A DNA stretch of 64,000 bases from Naegleria lovaniensis. Taxonomy: Eukaryota > Heterolobosea > Eutetramitea > Acrasida > Naegleriidae. The DNA is taken from the NCBI RefSeq assembly GCF_003324165.1, contig NW_025407845.1, positions 372,001 through 436,000 on the forward strand, written 5' to 3'. A program made the translations under genes and the position numbers. The notes beneath the pieces were generated by a model that worked only from the letters and a program-made list of their open reading frames with translations, had not been told where the DNA came from and did no database searches. Numbering within the stretch: the first letter of the stretch is position 1; each line of letters begins with the position of its first letter. This document shows, one piece after another, positions 43,830 through 56,146 of the stretch.

Positions 43830-46574
43830 TTAAAACTCTGTGATACACAAAGGACTCTTGTTTAAGAGAGCTCTCTGTTGGGTAATGTAGGCAATTTCTC
43901 TTTGCGCTGCTCGTATACTTGCAGGAGACAATTTGAGGCAACGTAGAGTATTGTTTTGGATGAGTACTTTGGATCGATCAGGTGAAATGAACACATTTCT
44001 CAGAATGCAACATTTCAACTTCTCATTGGGGAAGATGTGATTGAAGCAAACATCAAAGCCAAGTTGTAAAAATTCAATTCTGGTACAATTCCTCATGAGA
44101 GCCAATAAATCAAGGTTAAAGTGACTAATGACACTCAAAGATCTCAGATTGGTCAATAACTCAACATTGAATTTTTCATCGTATGAGTCTGTTTTTTGTG
44201 AAACGTTTAGGAAGAGCTTTTCAAGGGAAGTGAACGTGATTGGCATGTTTTTCAAGAGTTTTTTGGGAAGCTGGGCAACTTGCAATTTCAAAACCTTGAG
44301 TTTGGTGAGGGAGAGAAGAGAATCGTATTCATTCACGTCACTCACAAAAGTTTTTTCAAAATGAACGCTTTCCAGTTGTGACATTTTACAAATAACGCTC
44401 ATTGCGTGAGAGGGAAGAACACAATTGAAGAGTCTAATTTTTCGTAGCGTATTTGAAAATGCAAGGGAAGGACTAGCACCTTTTGGATTTGCTGGCAATC
44501 TAAGAGAAACCTTGATTGGTACGTAACCTTCCATGTCCACAATTTTCAATTTCTCTAAAACCTTACAATTCCTATAGATTTCTTTCAAAAAGCATGAGCC
44601 TTCAGAGCGAGATTTTCTCTTCAGTCCTATTACATGAGAGTTTTCGTCTTCAATCAATTCAAAGCTTGATTCCTCCAACTCATCTTCTGAAGATGATGAC
44701 ATGGCATCATTGAAAGAGCATGCACTTTTGCCATTAGGGTTAGTAGTGTTGTTAGATCCGGTGTCAACACAAGATGAAGCATCAATGTTGATGACATTGC
44801 CTCCCTGCAAAGTATATGCAGGATATGTTGGGTTGTTACCGCAATGATTGTAATAAATGAAGGTTTTTAAAGAACGTCCAACTTTGCTCATATACCCCAT
44901 TTCACACTCGAGCGGTTGATTGGTTTTACGATGTATGGATAAACTTTGAATATTACAATCCATTGATTGATGATTTTTGAGAGCTCCAAATCCTAACTTT
45001 AGAGTACTATGCTGTTCTATGGTAATGAATCTGTAGAGTGGTAATATTTGATTATTCTTTTTAAATCTTCCATACATATTTCTAATGTTGCAAAACCAAT
45101 TATCTCTTCCTGTACAATTTAAAAATTGAAATATGTACAATACACAATCAGGCTCTAAATTTTGTAACAAATTCGATAAGCCTGTTAACAAATTTTCTTG
45201 AGGTGTTTTCTTTCGTTTCTTTCGTTGTTGATTGAGATGGTCGATATCCGAGCATGAAATAAGGTTTGAGGCATTTTCAATACATTCAAAGTGAGAAGAT
45301 TCCTCGTCCTCATCTGTATAATGTGGATTCATTGATTCACCATCATACTTGTTATGAGCGGCTGATCGTTTCTTGGAATGGAAGTAATTTGTTTCAAAGT
45401 TATCTTGCAGTCTCAATTCGGCCTCCATCTTGTCTTCCACACAACCACAAATGTGGTCACAGTCGTGATCATTTTTCCATAAATTGTGTTTGTGTTGGCG
45501 TGACAACTTGTTCTGTTGTACTAGCGTTGCAACACTTCCTGACTCATCATCAATGTCTTCCAAGCATGATGATGAGGATGATCTTTGCTGTGGTCGGTTA
45601 AATCTCTCGGTATTTTGACTCTTCCTGATATAGTAGAGTGAAGTGGGAATTGTTGGATGGTGATCATCAATGATTGTTGAAAGTGAGGGAGGCTCAAGTA
45701 GCAACACAGCTGCAGGAGCATCCAAAGGAGGCCTATTAGATGTCGTATTTGACTCAGGATTGGTTTCTTCCTTTTCATCATCGGTGTGCATAGATTGTGA
45801 CGTTCCTGAGGAAGTTGTTTGAAGTGCTTGTGATGAAGTTACATTTGATCCTTGGCCAGTGCCAGTTGCAACGGTATGAACGCTTGGAATAAAAACATTT
45901 GGTTGTCCTCTATCTACAATTGCATTGGGCACAGCTTGCTGGACCGGGAGTGTGGTAGTTGTTGATGTGGAGAATAGAGTAGTATTGTTTGACAAGTAAT
46001 GTTGGGGTGATGATGGCTGAAGGTTGTTCTGGATGTTACTATTTCCACCTGTGGTAGTAGATGATGAGATGGGTTGTACTGACGCTTGTTGTTGATTATT
46101 ACTACTATTCGAAGAAACAAGCATTGAAAAGAATCGTGTGGGAGGTGGTGAAATAGCAAATGGTAAAAGGGAGGAAATATTCATTGGGGTTGAATTAGGA
46201 AATGAGTTGTTGACCATATTGGAGATGAGTGAGGGGGGAGGTTGGATCATATTGCTCATTGGTGCCGATTGGTTGGAAATTGATGAGAACAACAATGGAT
46301 AATGTTGAGTGGGTGGTGGTTGTGTTGATGTTAACCTCGGATTTATGTCTACTTGTTGCTGATTATGAAAAGGATGATCAGCCGGTAGCATGCTGTTTCT
46401 ACTTATTGTGTTGTTATTGGTGATTGTTGTTGGTTGAACGTTGTTGCCATTGCCGGTCATCACCGTCATGGAATCCGTGTTGTGTGTGTTTGGAAACAAC
46501 GTCGCTGTTGTGTTGTTGTTGGATTCTTTCATAGCTTGGGATTTGATGGGAAAGGAAGATCTCTGTGGGAGCAT
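43830..46574 (-). CDS. F-box / leucine-rich-repeat-like protein (914 aa)
   Basis: The ATG at 46574 follows a run of A. Residues 1-440 are low-complexity Asn, Thr, Ser and Gln with scattered acidic and His patches. At about 455-500, LLQNLEPDCVLYIFQFLNC followed by a Trp and Arg-rich stretch has the F-box pattern (Leu-Pro-x-Glu..Ile..Leu). Beyond it, leucine-rich segments recur at about 25-residue spacing, for example LRKIRLFNCVLPSHAMSV, LESVHFEKTFVSD, LTKLKVLKLQVAQLP and LEKLFLNVSQ, as in LRR solenoids. Known role of such proteins: substrate receptors of SCF ubiquitin ligases. The F-box is divergent, so the call is moderate. Low-complexity tails are common in this genome. Confidence 0.8.
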   Translation of the reverse strand: MLPQRSSFPIKSQAMKESNNNTTATLFPNTHNTDSMTVMTGNGNNVQPTTITNNNTISRNSMLPADHPFHNQQQVDINPRLTSTQPPPTQHYPLLFSSISNQSAPMSNMIQPPPSLISNMVNNSFPNSTPMNISSLLPFAISPPPTRFFSMLVSSNSSNNQQQASVQPISSSTTTGGNSNIQNNLQPSSPQHYLSNNTTLFSTSTTTTLPVQQAVPNAIVDRGQPNVFIPSVHTVATGTGQGSNVTSSQALQTTSSGTSQSMHTDDEKEETNPESNTTSNRPPLDAPAAVLLLEPPSLSTIIDDHHPTIPTSLYYIRKSQNTERFNRPQQRSSSSSCLEDIDDESGSVATLVQQNKLSRQHKHNLWKNDHDCDHICGCVEDKMEAELRLQDNFETNYFHSKKRSAAHNKYDGESMNPHYTDEDEESSHFECIENASNLISCSDIDHLNQQRKKRKKTPQENLLTGLSNLLQNLEPDCVLYIFQFLNCTGRDNWFCNIRNMYGRFKKNNQILPLYRFITIEQHSTLKLGFGALKNHQSMDCNIQSLSIHRKTNQPLECEMGYMSKVGRSLKTFIYYNHCGNNPTYPAYTLQGGNVINIDASSCVDTGSNNTTNPNGKSACSFNDAMSSSSEDELEESSFELIEDENSHVIGLKRKSRSEGSCFLKEIYRNCKVLEKLKIVDMEGYVPIKVSLRLPANPKGASPSLAFSNTLRKIRLFNCVLPSHAMSVICKMSQLESVHFEKTFVSDVNEYDSLLSLTKLKVLKLQVAQLPKKLLKNMPITFTSLEKLFLNVSQKTDSYDEKFNVELLTNLRSLSVISHFNLDLLALMRNCTRIEFLQLGFDVCFNHIFPNEKLKCCILRNVFISPDRSKVLIQNNTLRCLKLSPASIRAAQREIAYITQQRALLNKSPLCITEF

Positions 46575-46817
46575 ATTTTTTTTTCGAAACTATCGGCATA
46601 AGAATCCCTGCAGGAATTAGTGCTTGAGATTTGGATCCGGTGTTCAACCACGCATGAGAGATCTTTGCACGCATGCAAACACCACGCATCACCTCAGAAT
46701 CGTTTTGGGTGTTGAAACAGCTTGAAGTTTTTCTGCTGTGGGAAACATGTCCTAATTTGCTTAGCTCATGGATTTCCGTGCGGTTATCATTTTGAGACTC
46801 CTTCTGCGTAGGTGGAC

Positions 46818-47938
46818 TCATTTGGTCAAATAGGCCTTATTTACCTCAAACCATCTTCTGAGTGTTGAAATCCATCTTCGTTTCTCATCCTCGTTCGTTG
46901 CACACAAGTAATATGTTCTGTCTTTTGTCACCAATTTAAAAGCAAAGGGTTTTCCTTGGGTCACATCTGCAGAGACATCCAGCGAGTCTTCCATTGAGAC
47001 GTCAATAGTATCAATTGGCTTTAAATCCTCAATAGTTTTGAAGTAACTGAACGTTAAATCTTTTCTAAAGACGAACCATCTACGTTTCCAACTTTTTACG
47101 GTTTGTCCTACTTTTAGTAAGAAGCCAGCAGTTTCTCTAACTTGGTCTTCGCTATCTTTCAAAACATTGAGGTACTGCTTTTCCATTTTGTCTAGCTCAT
47201 TTTCCATTTGGTCCATTTTCATTGATATGTTGTTTTTGATTTGTTCCGAGATGGACGCAAATTCATCCAGAAACTTGTTGGTCATGAACTTTGCTTCACT
47301 CTTGAGTGATCTTTGATCCAACTTGGCCTCAATGATTTTTGTGCTGACCTTCCGAACGTGCATTGCCATGAGTTGTTTACTCTTTTCATGTTGTTGAGTT
47401 TGTATTTGCATTTTGGCGAGGTTGCTTTGGAGTTGATCCGTTGATTGGCTTGAAGATATGGTAGATTTGGGTTTTTCGTCCCTCACTTTTTTTAATTCAT
47501 TCTCCAGTTCCTCGTATTTCATTCGTAGCTTTTCTTTTTCATCTTGTTCTTGGGCAAAGGCTTTTTTATACCTGGCAAGCTTTTTCATCTTTGATTCCGA
47601 TTCCAATAAACTTTGATTTAAGGCAAAAGCGTACTTTAGAAAGTCCATAATATCAAAGATCTAATACGATATGAATCAATTCAAGCACTTACATTCTCAA
47701 ATTTAACTTTTTCCTTCCAAAGTTTTGAATTTTCCTCAATCAGAAAATCAAGAGCTTCCAACACGGTCATTTCACCAATTTCTTGATGAATATTTAAACT
47801 TTCATCCAACACAGGGTGCTCAGGTATCGGAGTCATTGTTGATGAAGTGGAGGAGGTAGAAGACGCCGACGATGAAAGAAGAATGGACGACGACCCTGTC
47901 AATCCTTGTGCTTCCTGATGATGATTAACCTCTTCCAT
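46818..47938 (-). CDS. Coiled-coil PH-domain protein (362 aa)
   Basis: Exons 47938-47693 and 47660-46818 join in phase 0 across a 32-base intron (GTAAGT..ATTAG), reading FENIFDIMDFLKYAF; the sum is 363 codons. After a Ser-rich N-terminus, residues 60-245 are helical with heptad character (KLRMKYEELENELKKVRD). A PH domain spans about 260-355: AGFLLKVGQTVKSWKRRWFV at its start and the closing Trp of the C-terminal helix in DEKRRWISTLRRW. The KxGxxxKSWKRRWF strand is the usual phosphoinositide-binding basic loop. It sits head-to-head with the kinesin-like gene, which ends in a similar PH domain (TGFLVKQGGGFKSWKKRYFV), so a shared origin and co-regulation are possible. The 32-base intron is unusually short. 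Confidence 0.88.
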
Positions 47939-48224
47939 TTGTGTTGTGTTGGATTTGAGCTGGATTGAGGCTGTAAATTTTTATCCTTAAAAAATTGTTG
48001 GTGTTTTGCCAGACTCATTGCCAGGACTGATGTAATATTGGAAAATTCGGAATGAATAATTCACCTGTTTTAGCTACCAAACAATTCCATTTGATGAGGA
48101 TTTTTGTTTCAGATCCGATGCAAAAATTGCATCTTACTTTTTGAAAATTCATGTTGAACCATTGTCTCTCAGTGAATTGCCTGATGATGACAGATTGACA
48201 GTTGTTTTTACCCAAAGGCAAAAA
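47939..48224. promoter_or_regulatory. Shared spacer between two divergent PH-domain genes
   Basis: 286 bases separate the ATG at 47938 (minus) from the ATG at 48225 (plus). Both promoters must fit here. No TATA element or palindrome stands out. Confidence 0.4.
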
Positions 48225-51200
48225 ATGACAAGCACAACACCCACTACGGATGAGAAATTGCGAGTTTTCATTCGTTTCAGACCACACGTTCTCGCAATCG
48301 ATCCACCTACAGCCAACAAGGACGATGCCACAAAGTGTTGTGCTGCTTTTCACAAGTCTGGAAAGAAGCTCCTGTTGAAGGTTTGTATTTTTTTGTTGAT
48401 TGTGTGTGGAATGAGAGTGTGATGAACATCCGATGATGCTGAAATTTGAATTTCTGGTGCTTCTTCACAATGACACCTTGTTGTTTATGTAACATTCCGT
48501 TCTATTTACAACAATGCTCCATCATGATGTAATATTCATTGACTTCAACACCACACACAAAATTTTACCATGAATCACATTTGTGTCGCTGTCGCATGAT
48601 GATCTCATTTGTTCCTGATTGACATTGCCCATGATACATCAACACCTTCCATGGATATTATAATACGGAATGAACTCGTTGTTACTTCTCACACACGTTT
48701 ATGATGGTACTTTTACAATTTCAATCCAAACAATACATTCCTCTCAACATAACATTAATAGTATGGCGTTGATCAACCCAAAGAATTTCAATTCGATCGC
48801 GTTTTCAACATGAATACAGCTCAGGGCGAGGTTTTCGAAGAGGCTGCTCGGCCCATGATCCCTCTCTTCATGTCTGGTCGAAATGTTACCTTCTTGTCTT
48901 GGGGCTCACCACCCAAGTCAGGTAAAACCTTCACAATATTGGGTTCCGAAGCTGTTAATGCTGGTTCAGTGATTGATTGGCAAGAAGAGAAAGACACCGA
49001 CGGTGTGCTGCCCAGATTTATTCGTGGAATTTTCGATGCCATTGTGGAAAGTCCAGAAAGTCTTTCATTCACAATTAAAGTGAGTGTTTATGAAGTATGG
49101 AGTGGAAGTGGCATCATTTGTGACTTGTTGAATGAGAGTCATGTTCAACAACAACATTCTGAAGGTAGGTATTACAGGAGCTTGTAAAGTATGAACAATT
49201 GAAATTTAATTTTACCTAATGAATTGGTTGATGACCGAACAAATATTTCAAAATGTACATCTACTCTATATAATTATATGATTTCATGAATTCAAAAACT
49301 AATTACGCCAGATTTCACTGGTCTTGAATGTCTATTACAGGAAGACACTCAAGAAATTGAAGTTAACGGGCTGATTGAACAATTTGTGGAGGCTGATGAC
49401 GAGTTGTTAGACATTTTGGCTTCCTCAATTCAAAAAAGAAAGATTGAAAAGGTGAAAAAAGACACAAAATTTGCTTCCAATTTGTTTGTTGAATTGACTG
49501 TGACGCAAAAAGACAATGAAAAACAAAAAACCATATGCAGCAAATTGACTTGTATCGATCTCGAATCACCCTTAATTGATATTTCAGAAGAAGAGGCAGA
49601 AGAATTAGAAAATGGTCATGCAACATTTTCGGATTTATGTAACTTGATGAACGATCCAAAATCTCAAGAGGACGACTCCCAATTCTATTCTTCAAGCTTA
49701 TCAGCTATTCTATACTCTCGCTCTTTGCATAACTGTATTGCTACGACCTTTGTAAATTGCTCACCGGCAATTCCTCATGCAGCTCAGTTCACATTGGGAG
49801 TTTTGGAGTTTGCAGATACAGCTTTGAAAAATCTTGTGATACCAAAAGTGAAAACGGAGAACCTTATTCCATTTGTTGCTGATGACGCTGTTGCTACCAG
49901 TGCTGGAGGAGACACTGCTTCTTCAACTACGGAAACTGGTTCGTCGAGCTCTCAACCAGGTCTCGCTCCTGTTTCTGACCTCACCAAGACCATTGACTCT
50001 ACAGCTGATCAGTTAATAAGTAAGTATTTCACAATTTTTTGGAATTAATTTTTATTATCATTCGACAACGTACTATTGAATATGATATATTTTCGAAAAC
50101 AAACCAACAAATAGCTTCTGTGGCTACAGATTTGAAAAAACTTCAAGATACTGAAAAGGAGTACTATCAACAAAAGCAACAAATTAAGAATTTACAACAA
50201 AACTTGGAAGAAACAAATTCTCAATATCGAACTCTGCAAGAAGTCAATTCCACACTGAAAGATCAAATCGATCAGTTGCAACTTCAACTTAGCAAAGTGA
50301 AATCTTCTGAACAAGAACTCAAACAAAAAACTGCAGAGGATGAAGAAAAGATCAAGGAGCAATTGGAAAAGCTTGAAAGTACCAACAATTCTCTCTCCGA
50401 AAAGTTGAGAGAAATTGAAACCTTGACCGAACAACAGAAAAAACTCGAGTCCACACATGAAAATTACAAGAGTACTGTTACTGGCAAGTTGTTGTTATTG
50501 AGAAAGCAAATCAAGCGTGCCAAGACTGAAGTGAGAGAAAAATTAACAGTAGATGTGAAACAATTTTGTGCAAATGCTCAAACTTCACTTTTTGAAACCA
50601 TGGGACCTTCTATTTTGGAGACTATTAACACACAGCTTAGTCTTATCAAAATTGAAAATGAAAAAAACATTTCATTGTTGAACAAACAACTCGAAGAATC
50701 AAGAAAAGAAGTGTCCAAGCTGAAGGATGAGATGAACAAGACCTTGGAAGAACGAAATGCTCTCAAACAAGAAATTGACAAACAAAAGCAAACTGTGAAC
50801 GAATTGTCACAAAAGATTGTCACTTTAGAAAAGCAAGAACAAGAATCAAGTTCAAAGATTTCCACGTATCAAAAAGAAAATGCTGAATATGAAAAATCAA
50901 TAGAACAAAACAAATTAGAAATCTCTAACTTGAAAGAAAGCGTGAAACAAGAAAAGGAAAGCAGAGAAAAAACTGTAAATGAATTGGAAGCTGAGAAGAA
51001 ACAAAAAGTAGAGCTTGAAAAGGAAGTGTCACAAGTCAAGTCAAATATCGAGTCGTTGAAATCAACGATTTCAACCAAGGAACAAGAACTTCAAACATTG
51101 TCCAAGAATGTTGAAAACGAGAAAGAAAAATCTTCCAAGTTGGATAGTTCTCTTTCACAAAAAGAGCAAGAATTGACCAATTTGAAAAATGAGAAATCCA

Positions 51201-54200
51201 CTCTCGAAAACAAGCTTAAAGAACTTGAAAGCCAATTACGTGCTGAGAAGGAAAATGCAGCAGACCTTGAAAAGAAATTATCAGCCACTCAAACGACACT
51301 TTCTCAATACGAAAAAACCATTGAGGACAAATCAAAAGAGATTCAAAATTTGAATAACAAGATTGCTGAGAATACTTTACAAATTGAAAGTTTACAAAAA
51401 CAAAATTCTGATCTGAGAAAGGAAATTGAAGAAATCAATTCACAACTTGGTCAGAAGAGAGAAGAGGTCAGCAAGTTGCGAGATCGTGCTGAAAAAGCAG
51501 AAAAGCAAAACGAAATTCTCAACAATGACAAGGTAAAATCTGAAAATACCATTGCTGAGATTAAGTCAAGTCTTCAAGAGGCAGCCAAAAAAGAACTCGA
51601 GTCCAAACAAAACATTACCTCACTTCAGGAGCAATTGAGCAATTTACAAAATAAGCTCAAATCGAAAGAGGAAGAGGCTAATATACTTCAACAACAACTT
51701 GATCAATTGCAAGAAAAATCAGTCGAGTCATCATCTGTACTTGCCACTCAAAACTCGTCGAATCTTCAACGAATCAAAGAACTCTCTTCTGAGATTACTC
51801 AATTGCAAGATGAGAAATTGAAACAAAAGAATCAGTTGCAAACAGAGATTGATTCACTCACACAATCTGTTGACAAGCTAAATAAGGAGAAGGAAGTCTT
51901 CTCTGTGGAAATTTCAAACTTGCGTTCTCAATTAGAGAAGGAATCCTCTGAATTGGTGGAATGGAAGAAGAAACATGAGAGTGCTTTATTGAATTTGGAA
52001 AATGCTGAAAAAGCCAAAGACAAACTTGAAAAACAATTCGAGACTGAAAAATCTACTCTCCAAAAACAACATGTACAACAAGTTCAGCAACTACAAGAAG
52101 AGCACTCTCGAAATATTGAAGAAGAAAAGACATCTTCTCAAAACAAGATTGATAAATTGACCAATGAATTGCAGGAGGTTGAAAAGAAGCTAAAAGATTC
52201 CAAAGTCGAGTTGGATCGCGTTACTACTGACTATGAGAACAAATTATCATCTCTTCGTGATGCCAATCAAAAACTTGAGAAGGATCTTTCCGAAAAAAGC
52301 AGTGCCGTGCTCTCCAACATGTCAAGTGTAGAGAGTATCAATAATGAGAAACAAGAATTGTTGAAGAAGGTTGAATTGTTGCAAAATGATCTCAAGGAAA
52401 AGGATTCCCAATATCAACAGCTTGTCAAAGATCATGAACGTGTGAAGAAAGAACTTCAGGATGAGCAAAATAATTTGGCCAGCTTGAAATCGACATTGGA
52501 AGAGACCAAGAAAGATCTTACTCAAGCACGTTCTGAATGTGAAGATCAAAAATCTATAATGGAACTTCTCAAGTCTGCACACAAGACCGAGGTTGAATCG
52601 CTCACAACTCGTTGGACAGCAAGACATGAAAGTGAAATCAATCAACTGAAACAAAGCCTCTCTGAGGAACATAGTCAAGTGAAGACTCTACACTCTTTGG
52701 TAGAAGAGAAAAACTCTGAGATTGAGAAAGTTAGAACAGAATTGGTTGATTCACAATCAAAGGTCGACAATTTGGAAATTTCTCTCAAAGAGGAAAAGCA
52801 AAAAGGAGCCCTTATGATTCAACAAACCAAAAGTGAACTCGAATTGGAAAAGAATAAGGCAGTTGAAGAAGAACGTAAAGTTGTGACAGCTCGATACGAA
52901 AATGAAATTGTCGAAAAAATTAAGGAAGTCACAGAAAGACATTCTGTAGCTTTGAAAGAGCACGAAAAGAAATTGCGAGATGTGGAAAATGATCATTTAC
53001 AAGCTGTCGACGATTTGAAAGTCAAACATCAAGCAGAGTTAGAAAAATTGCAACAAAAGCACAAACAAGAACGACTCGAGTTACAACAAGAAATTATGGA
53101 CTTGACTGACAAAACTGAAGAGAAAGATAACACCATTTCAGATTTGGAAAATCAAATCTCAAACATTCATTCAGATTATGAAGACAAGAAAGCAGAGCTT
53201 GAAGGTGAACTCGACACGAAAGTCGACATGATCAAGAAACTCGAAAAGGAACTTGCTCAATACAAGTCCAAGTGTGAACAATTGGAAGAAGAAAACAAGA
53301 ACAAAAACCAAGCAGCCAAAGAAAAGATTTCTGAACTCAACTCCACCATTACTGATCTTAATGACACCATCACCTCACTCAATGAAAAGAATGAAATGTT
53401 ATTGAAACAATTGTCACAACAGGCCGAACAAATTCAACAACAAGAGCAAGAGCTCCTTTCTGCCAAACACAAACAAGAAGGATTGCAAGCAGAACTTAAA
53501 CAAGCCGAAGCAAAACAAGAAAAGTTAAAGGCACAACAAGAAAAGCAACCTGAAAAACAACCACCATCCACAGCAGCAACACCTGTCATTCATGATGACA
53601 CTCAAATCTCGTCTTCCAACGATGAAGTTTCTAACAATGGCCAATCCCAACCAGTTGCTACAACTAAAAAGGTCGTTCGTGTGGTTCGAAGAACTGTGGT
53701 CATGCCAAAAGAAGGTCAACCAACAACAACAACAGCATCAACCACAACTGCAACAACTACTGAACCCACTTCTCCATCGTCGTCAACCACTACCTCAACA
53801 ACAACAACAACAGCAACTTCTCCAGTCAGTTCACCAACTCCCATGAAAAAGACATTAAGTACTAGTGGATCGATTATTGTGACCTCACCTTCATTGCAAC
53901 AATCAAAATCAACTTCTACTACCGAGAGTTCTTCACAACCTTCCTCTACTGAAAATACTGATTCAACAGCAGCGGTCACTACCTCAACAACGACATCTTC
54001 GACAACTAGTACGGATGACACTTTGAATGATTACTATGAAGATAATGAACCAAACTTGGAAAATTTGGGAGCACCAAAATCAAGAAGCCGATTCTCAATC
54101 TTCTCTTCACACTCGGGTGATGTCAGTTCTGCCGATAAAAAGAAACGTGCCACTGTTCGTTTGAGAACGACTGGAATGCCACAAACCAATGCAACAACAA

Positions 54201-54856
54201 ATTCTCCATCGACACCAGTATTTGGAAGCAACAACTCGAAACAACTCGAAGCAGCTGCTGATTATACAAGTGAATTTACAGCATTTGCCAATCCATTGTT
54301 TGAGGCCAATGGCAATACTGGCATGGGTGACAACTCGACAACAACATCTTCATTCTCTTCATCGTTATTAAGCGCTTCAACGACAGTACGAACAGCCGTT
54401 CGAGGATCCACTCTCATCAATGTGAAATCCAAAGCCACAAATTCCTCATCCTCATCTCTGACACGAAGCAGTGGCAGTAGTGGAAATTTGTCAACAGCCG
54501 ATCGAGCAGAGAAGGCAAAAACCAAAACAGGATTTCTCGTAAAACAAGGAGGAGGATTTAAGAGTTGGAAGAAACGATATTTCGTGATTGAACCTGTTGA
54601 AAATTCTTCAAGTCAATACCAACTCTCGTATTATAAACAGAAAGGAGATCCAAAACCAATTGATTCCATTCCATTGAAAGGTACTCGAGTGCAATATGCT
54701 TCTGACAGTGACAAGGAATCGAGTGGAAGATTGTATTGTTTCAAATTATCGACCACATCTCGAACCTATGTGTTTGATGCTTCCTCTGTGGAGGATCGAA
54801 CAGAATGGGTCGATGCTTTGGATATTTTGATTGTCTTGTCCAATAAATATAACTAA
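48225..54856 (+). CDS. Kinesin-like protein with degenerate motor, long coiled coil and C-terminal PH domain (2,002 aa)
   Basis: Exons 48225-48380, 48762-49164, 49312-50019 and 50115-54856 sum to 2,003 codons. The first intron is 381 bases with a weak GTTTGT donor. Kinesin folds are seen in LRVFIRFRPHV (strand 1), FQFDRVFNMNTAQGEVFEEA and the P-loop position SPPKSGKTFTILG (about 101-113). There the usual first Gly is Ser and the TGS is PKS. The switch I NxxSSRSH is absent (FASNLFVELTVTQ), and switch II DLAGSE reads IDLESPLIDIS. So ATP hydrolysis is doubtful. Residues about 430-1,570 are coiled coil, then a Thr/Ser-rich linker. A PH domain at about 1,895-2,000 (TGFLVKQGGGFKSWKKRYFV, closing Trp in DRTEWVDAL) suggests membrane binding. 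It is likely a tether or scaffold rather than a motor. Confidence 0.87.
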
Positions 54857-55044
54857 GCAGGGATTTGACTTGTGATTTTGTTGAAATTTTTTAAATTAAG
54901 GTCAAATGTTGATGTTGCTTTGGAGTGTCGATTGCAATCGCAATCGCATGAAATTGAGTTTGTTTTCGAACGTGTGTTTATTCCTCGTCCATCCTTATTT
55001 TAATTAAAATATTGTACAAGAGGATCTAAGTGAACAACACAAAT

Positions 55045-56146
55045 TTAACAACCCAACACAGATCGAATACGTCTCCACTTGGCATCTCTGTCAGCCTTTC
55101 CATTGTAACCACCATTGATTCTTCTTGTAATGACATCAAAGTTAGCTTGATTACAACGATCAGCATATTGATTCAATGAACGAGAATTCCAGAACCAAAC
55201 AGCAGTTCTGAAACCAACATCAACATCAGAAGCTCTGGTTGGGTTTCTCTCCAAATCAATTCCAATCGCTCTTCCAGCAGCTCTGTAGTTGTTTCTACCA
55301 GTGATTTGAATTGGACCACGTCCCTTATATCTCACACCATCACCTGGATGAGTATTTCCAAGGTCTGTTTGTTACACACATGTTGAACATGTCAATGCAC
55401 GAAATAAACATTTGGCAAATCATTTGATGATATTCACGCACTCACTTACCTCTTCTTCCTTCATAAGCTCTTCCGCTTGCAAATTCAACCCACCAGTTGA
55501 GGTCACCACTTTCATGAGCCAATTGAGCTGCACATGATGATGATGATTACACATGTGATCACAAAAAGCAAACACATGATGATTCATCACAAATTTCACA
55601 CAAATTTCACACAACGATGAGAGAGATCAATTGATTAAACAAACACTTACCCAAGAATGCACTTTTACGACAACAAGTATTAATATTTCCACTCTTCATA
55701 GCAGCATTCAAATATGGAATATAAGTACTGGCCTTGCTAGCTCTCAAATTAGGCATACATCTTGTCAATTGAGCAGCTGTCATACCTCCAGAAGTTGGAG
55801 CAGATGGTCGACTTGGTTGACTTGGACGAGTGCCCTTCTTCTCTGACAAGAATTGAGAAGCAGCATATCCTAAACCAAAAGCACCACGAACAGCATGCCA
55901 CATGTAACCACAACCTCTCACTGTTTTACCAGTATAAGTCACTTGTTTACCTCTACCGAGAGATGTCAACACTCGTTTATTGGTACATGGTCCAGAACGA
56001 ATATTCAATGCTTGTGTGTTCACGACAAGAGTAGCTCCACTTGCGAGATACGATTCAGAATCAGCAGCATGTGTGTTATTGACTGCGAAAAGAATGGAAG
56101 CTACCAACACACATAGTGTGAAGAGGAGTGTTTGAAAAGTTGACAT
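55045..56146 (-). CDS. Secreted SH3b-GH19 hydrolase A (297 aa)
   Basis: Exons 56146-55651, 55527-55450 and 55364-55045, all joins phase 1, sum to 298 codons. Residues 1-28 are a signal peptide (LLFTLCVLVASILFAVN). A bacterial-type SH3b domain follows (TLVVNTQALNIRSGPCTNKR, ending GYAASQFL), then a Ser/Pro linker and a GH19 catalytic domain (about 120-297). Catalytic-site motifs are QLAHESGDLNWWVEF, with the proposed acid Glu at 171, YEGR with a second Glu, and YKGRGPIQITGRNNY. RRINGGYNGK near the end is also typical. Known activity: endochitinase, or in the endolysin-like branch cleavage of bacterial cell wall. An SH3b-GH19 secreted enzyme in a bacteria-eating amoeba favours the second, but that is inference. 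Tandem with copy B. Confidence 0.92.

Noticed and set aside
43498-43941. A 147-residue minus-strand frame overlapping the 3' end of the F-box-like gene
   Set aside because: It is a shifted reading of the neighbouring gene's first exon and shows no motif.
46414-46821. A separate 135-residue gene upstream of the F-box-like gene
   Set aside because: It overlaps the F-box-like gene's start in another frame and has no motif; more likely leader sequence.
53716-54021. Antisense frame in the Thr/Ser-rich linker of the kinesin-like gene
   Set aside because: It is the mirror of ACA/ACT repeats giving Val runs; a low-complexity artefact, as are the other antisense frames over 50-54 kb.
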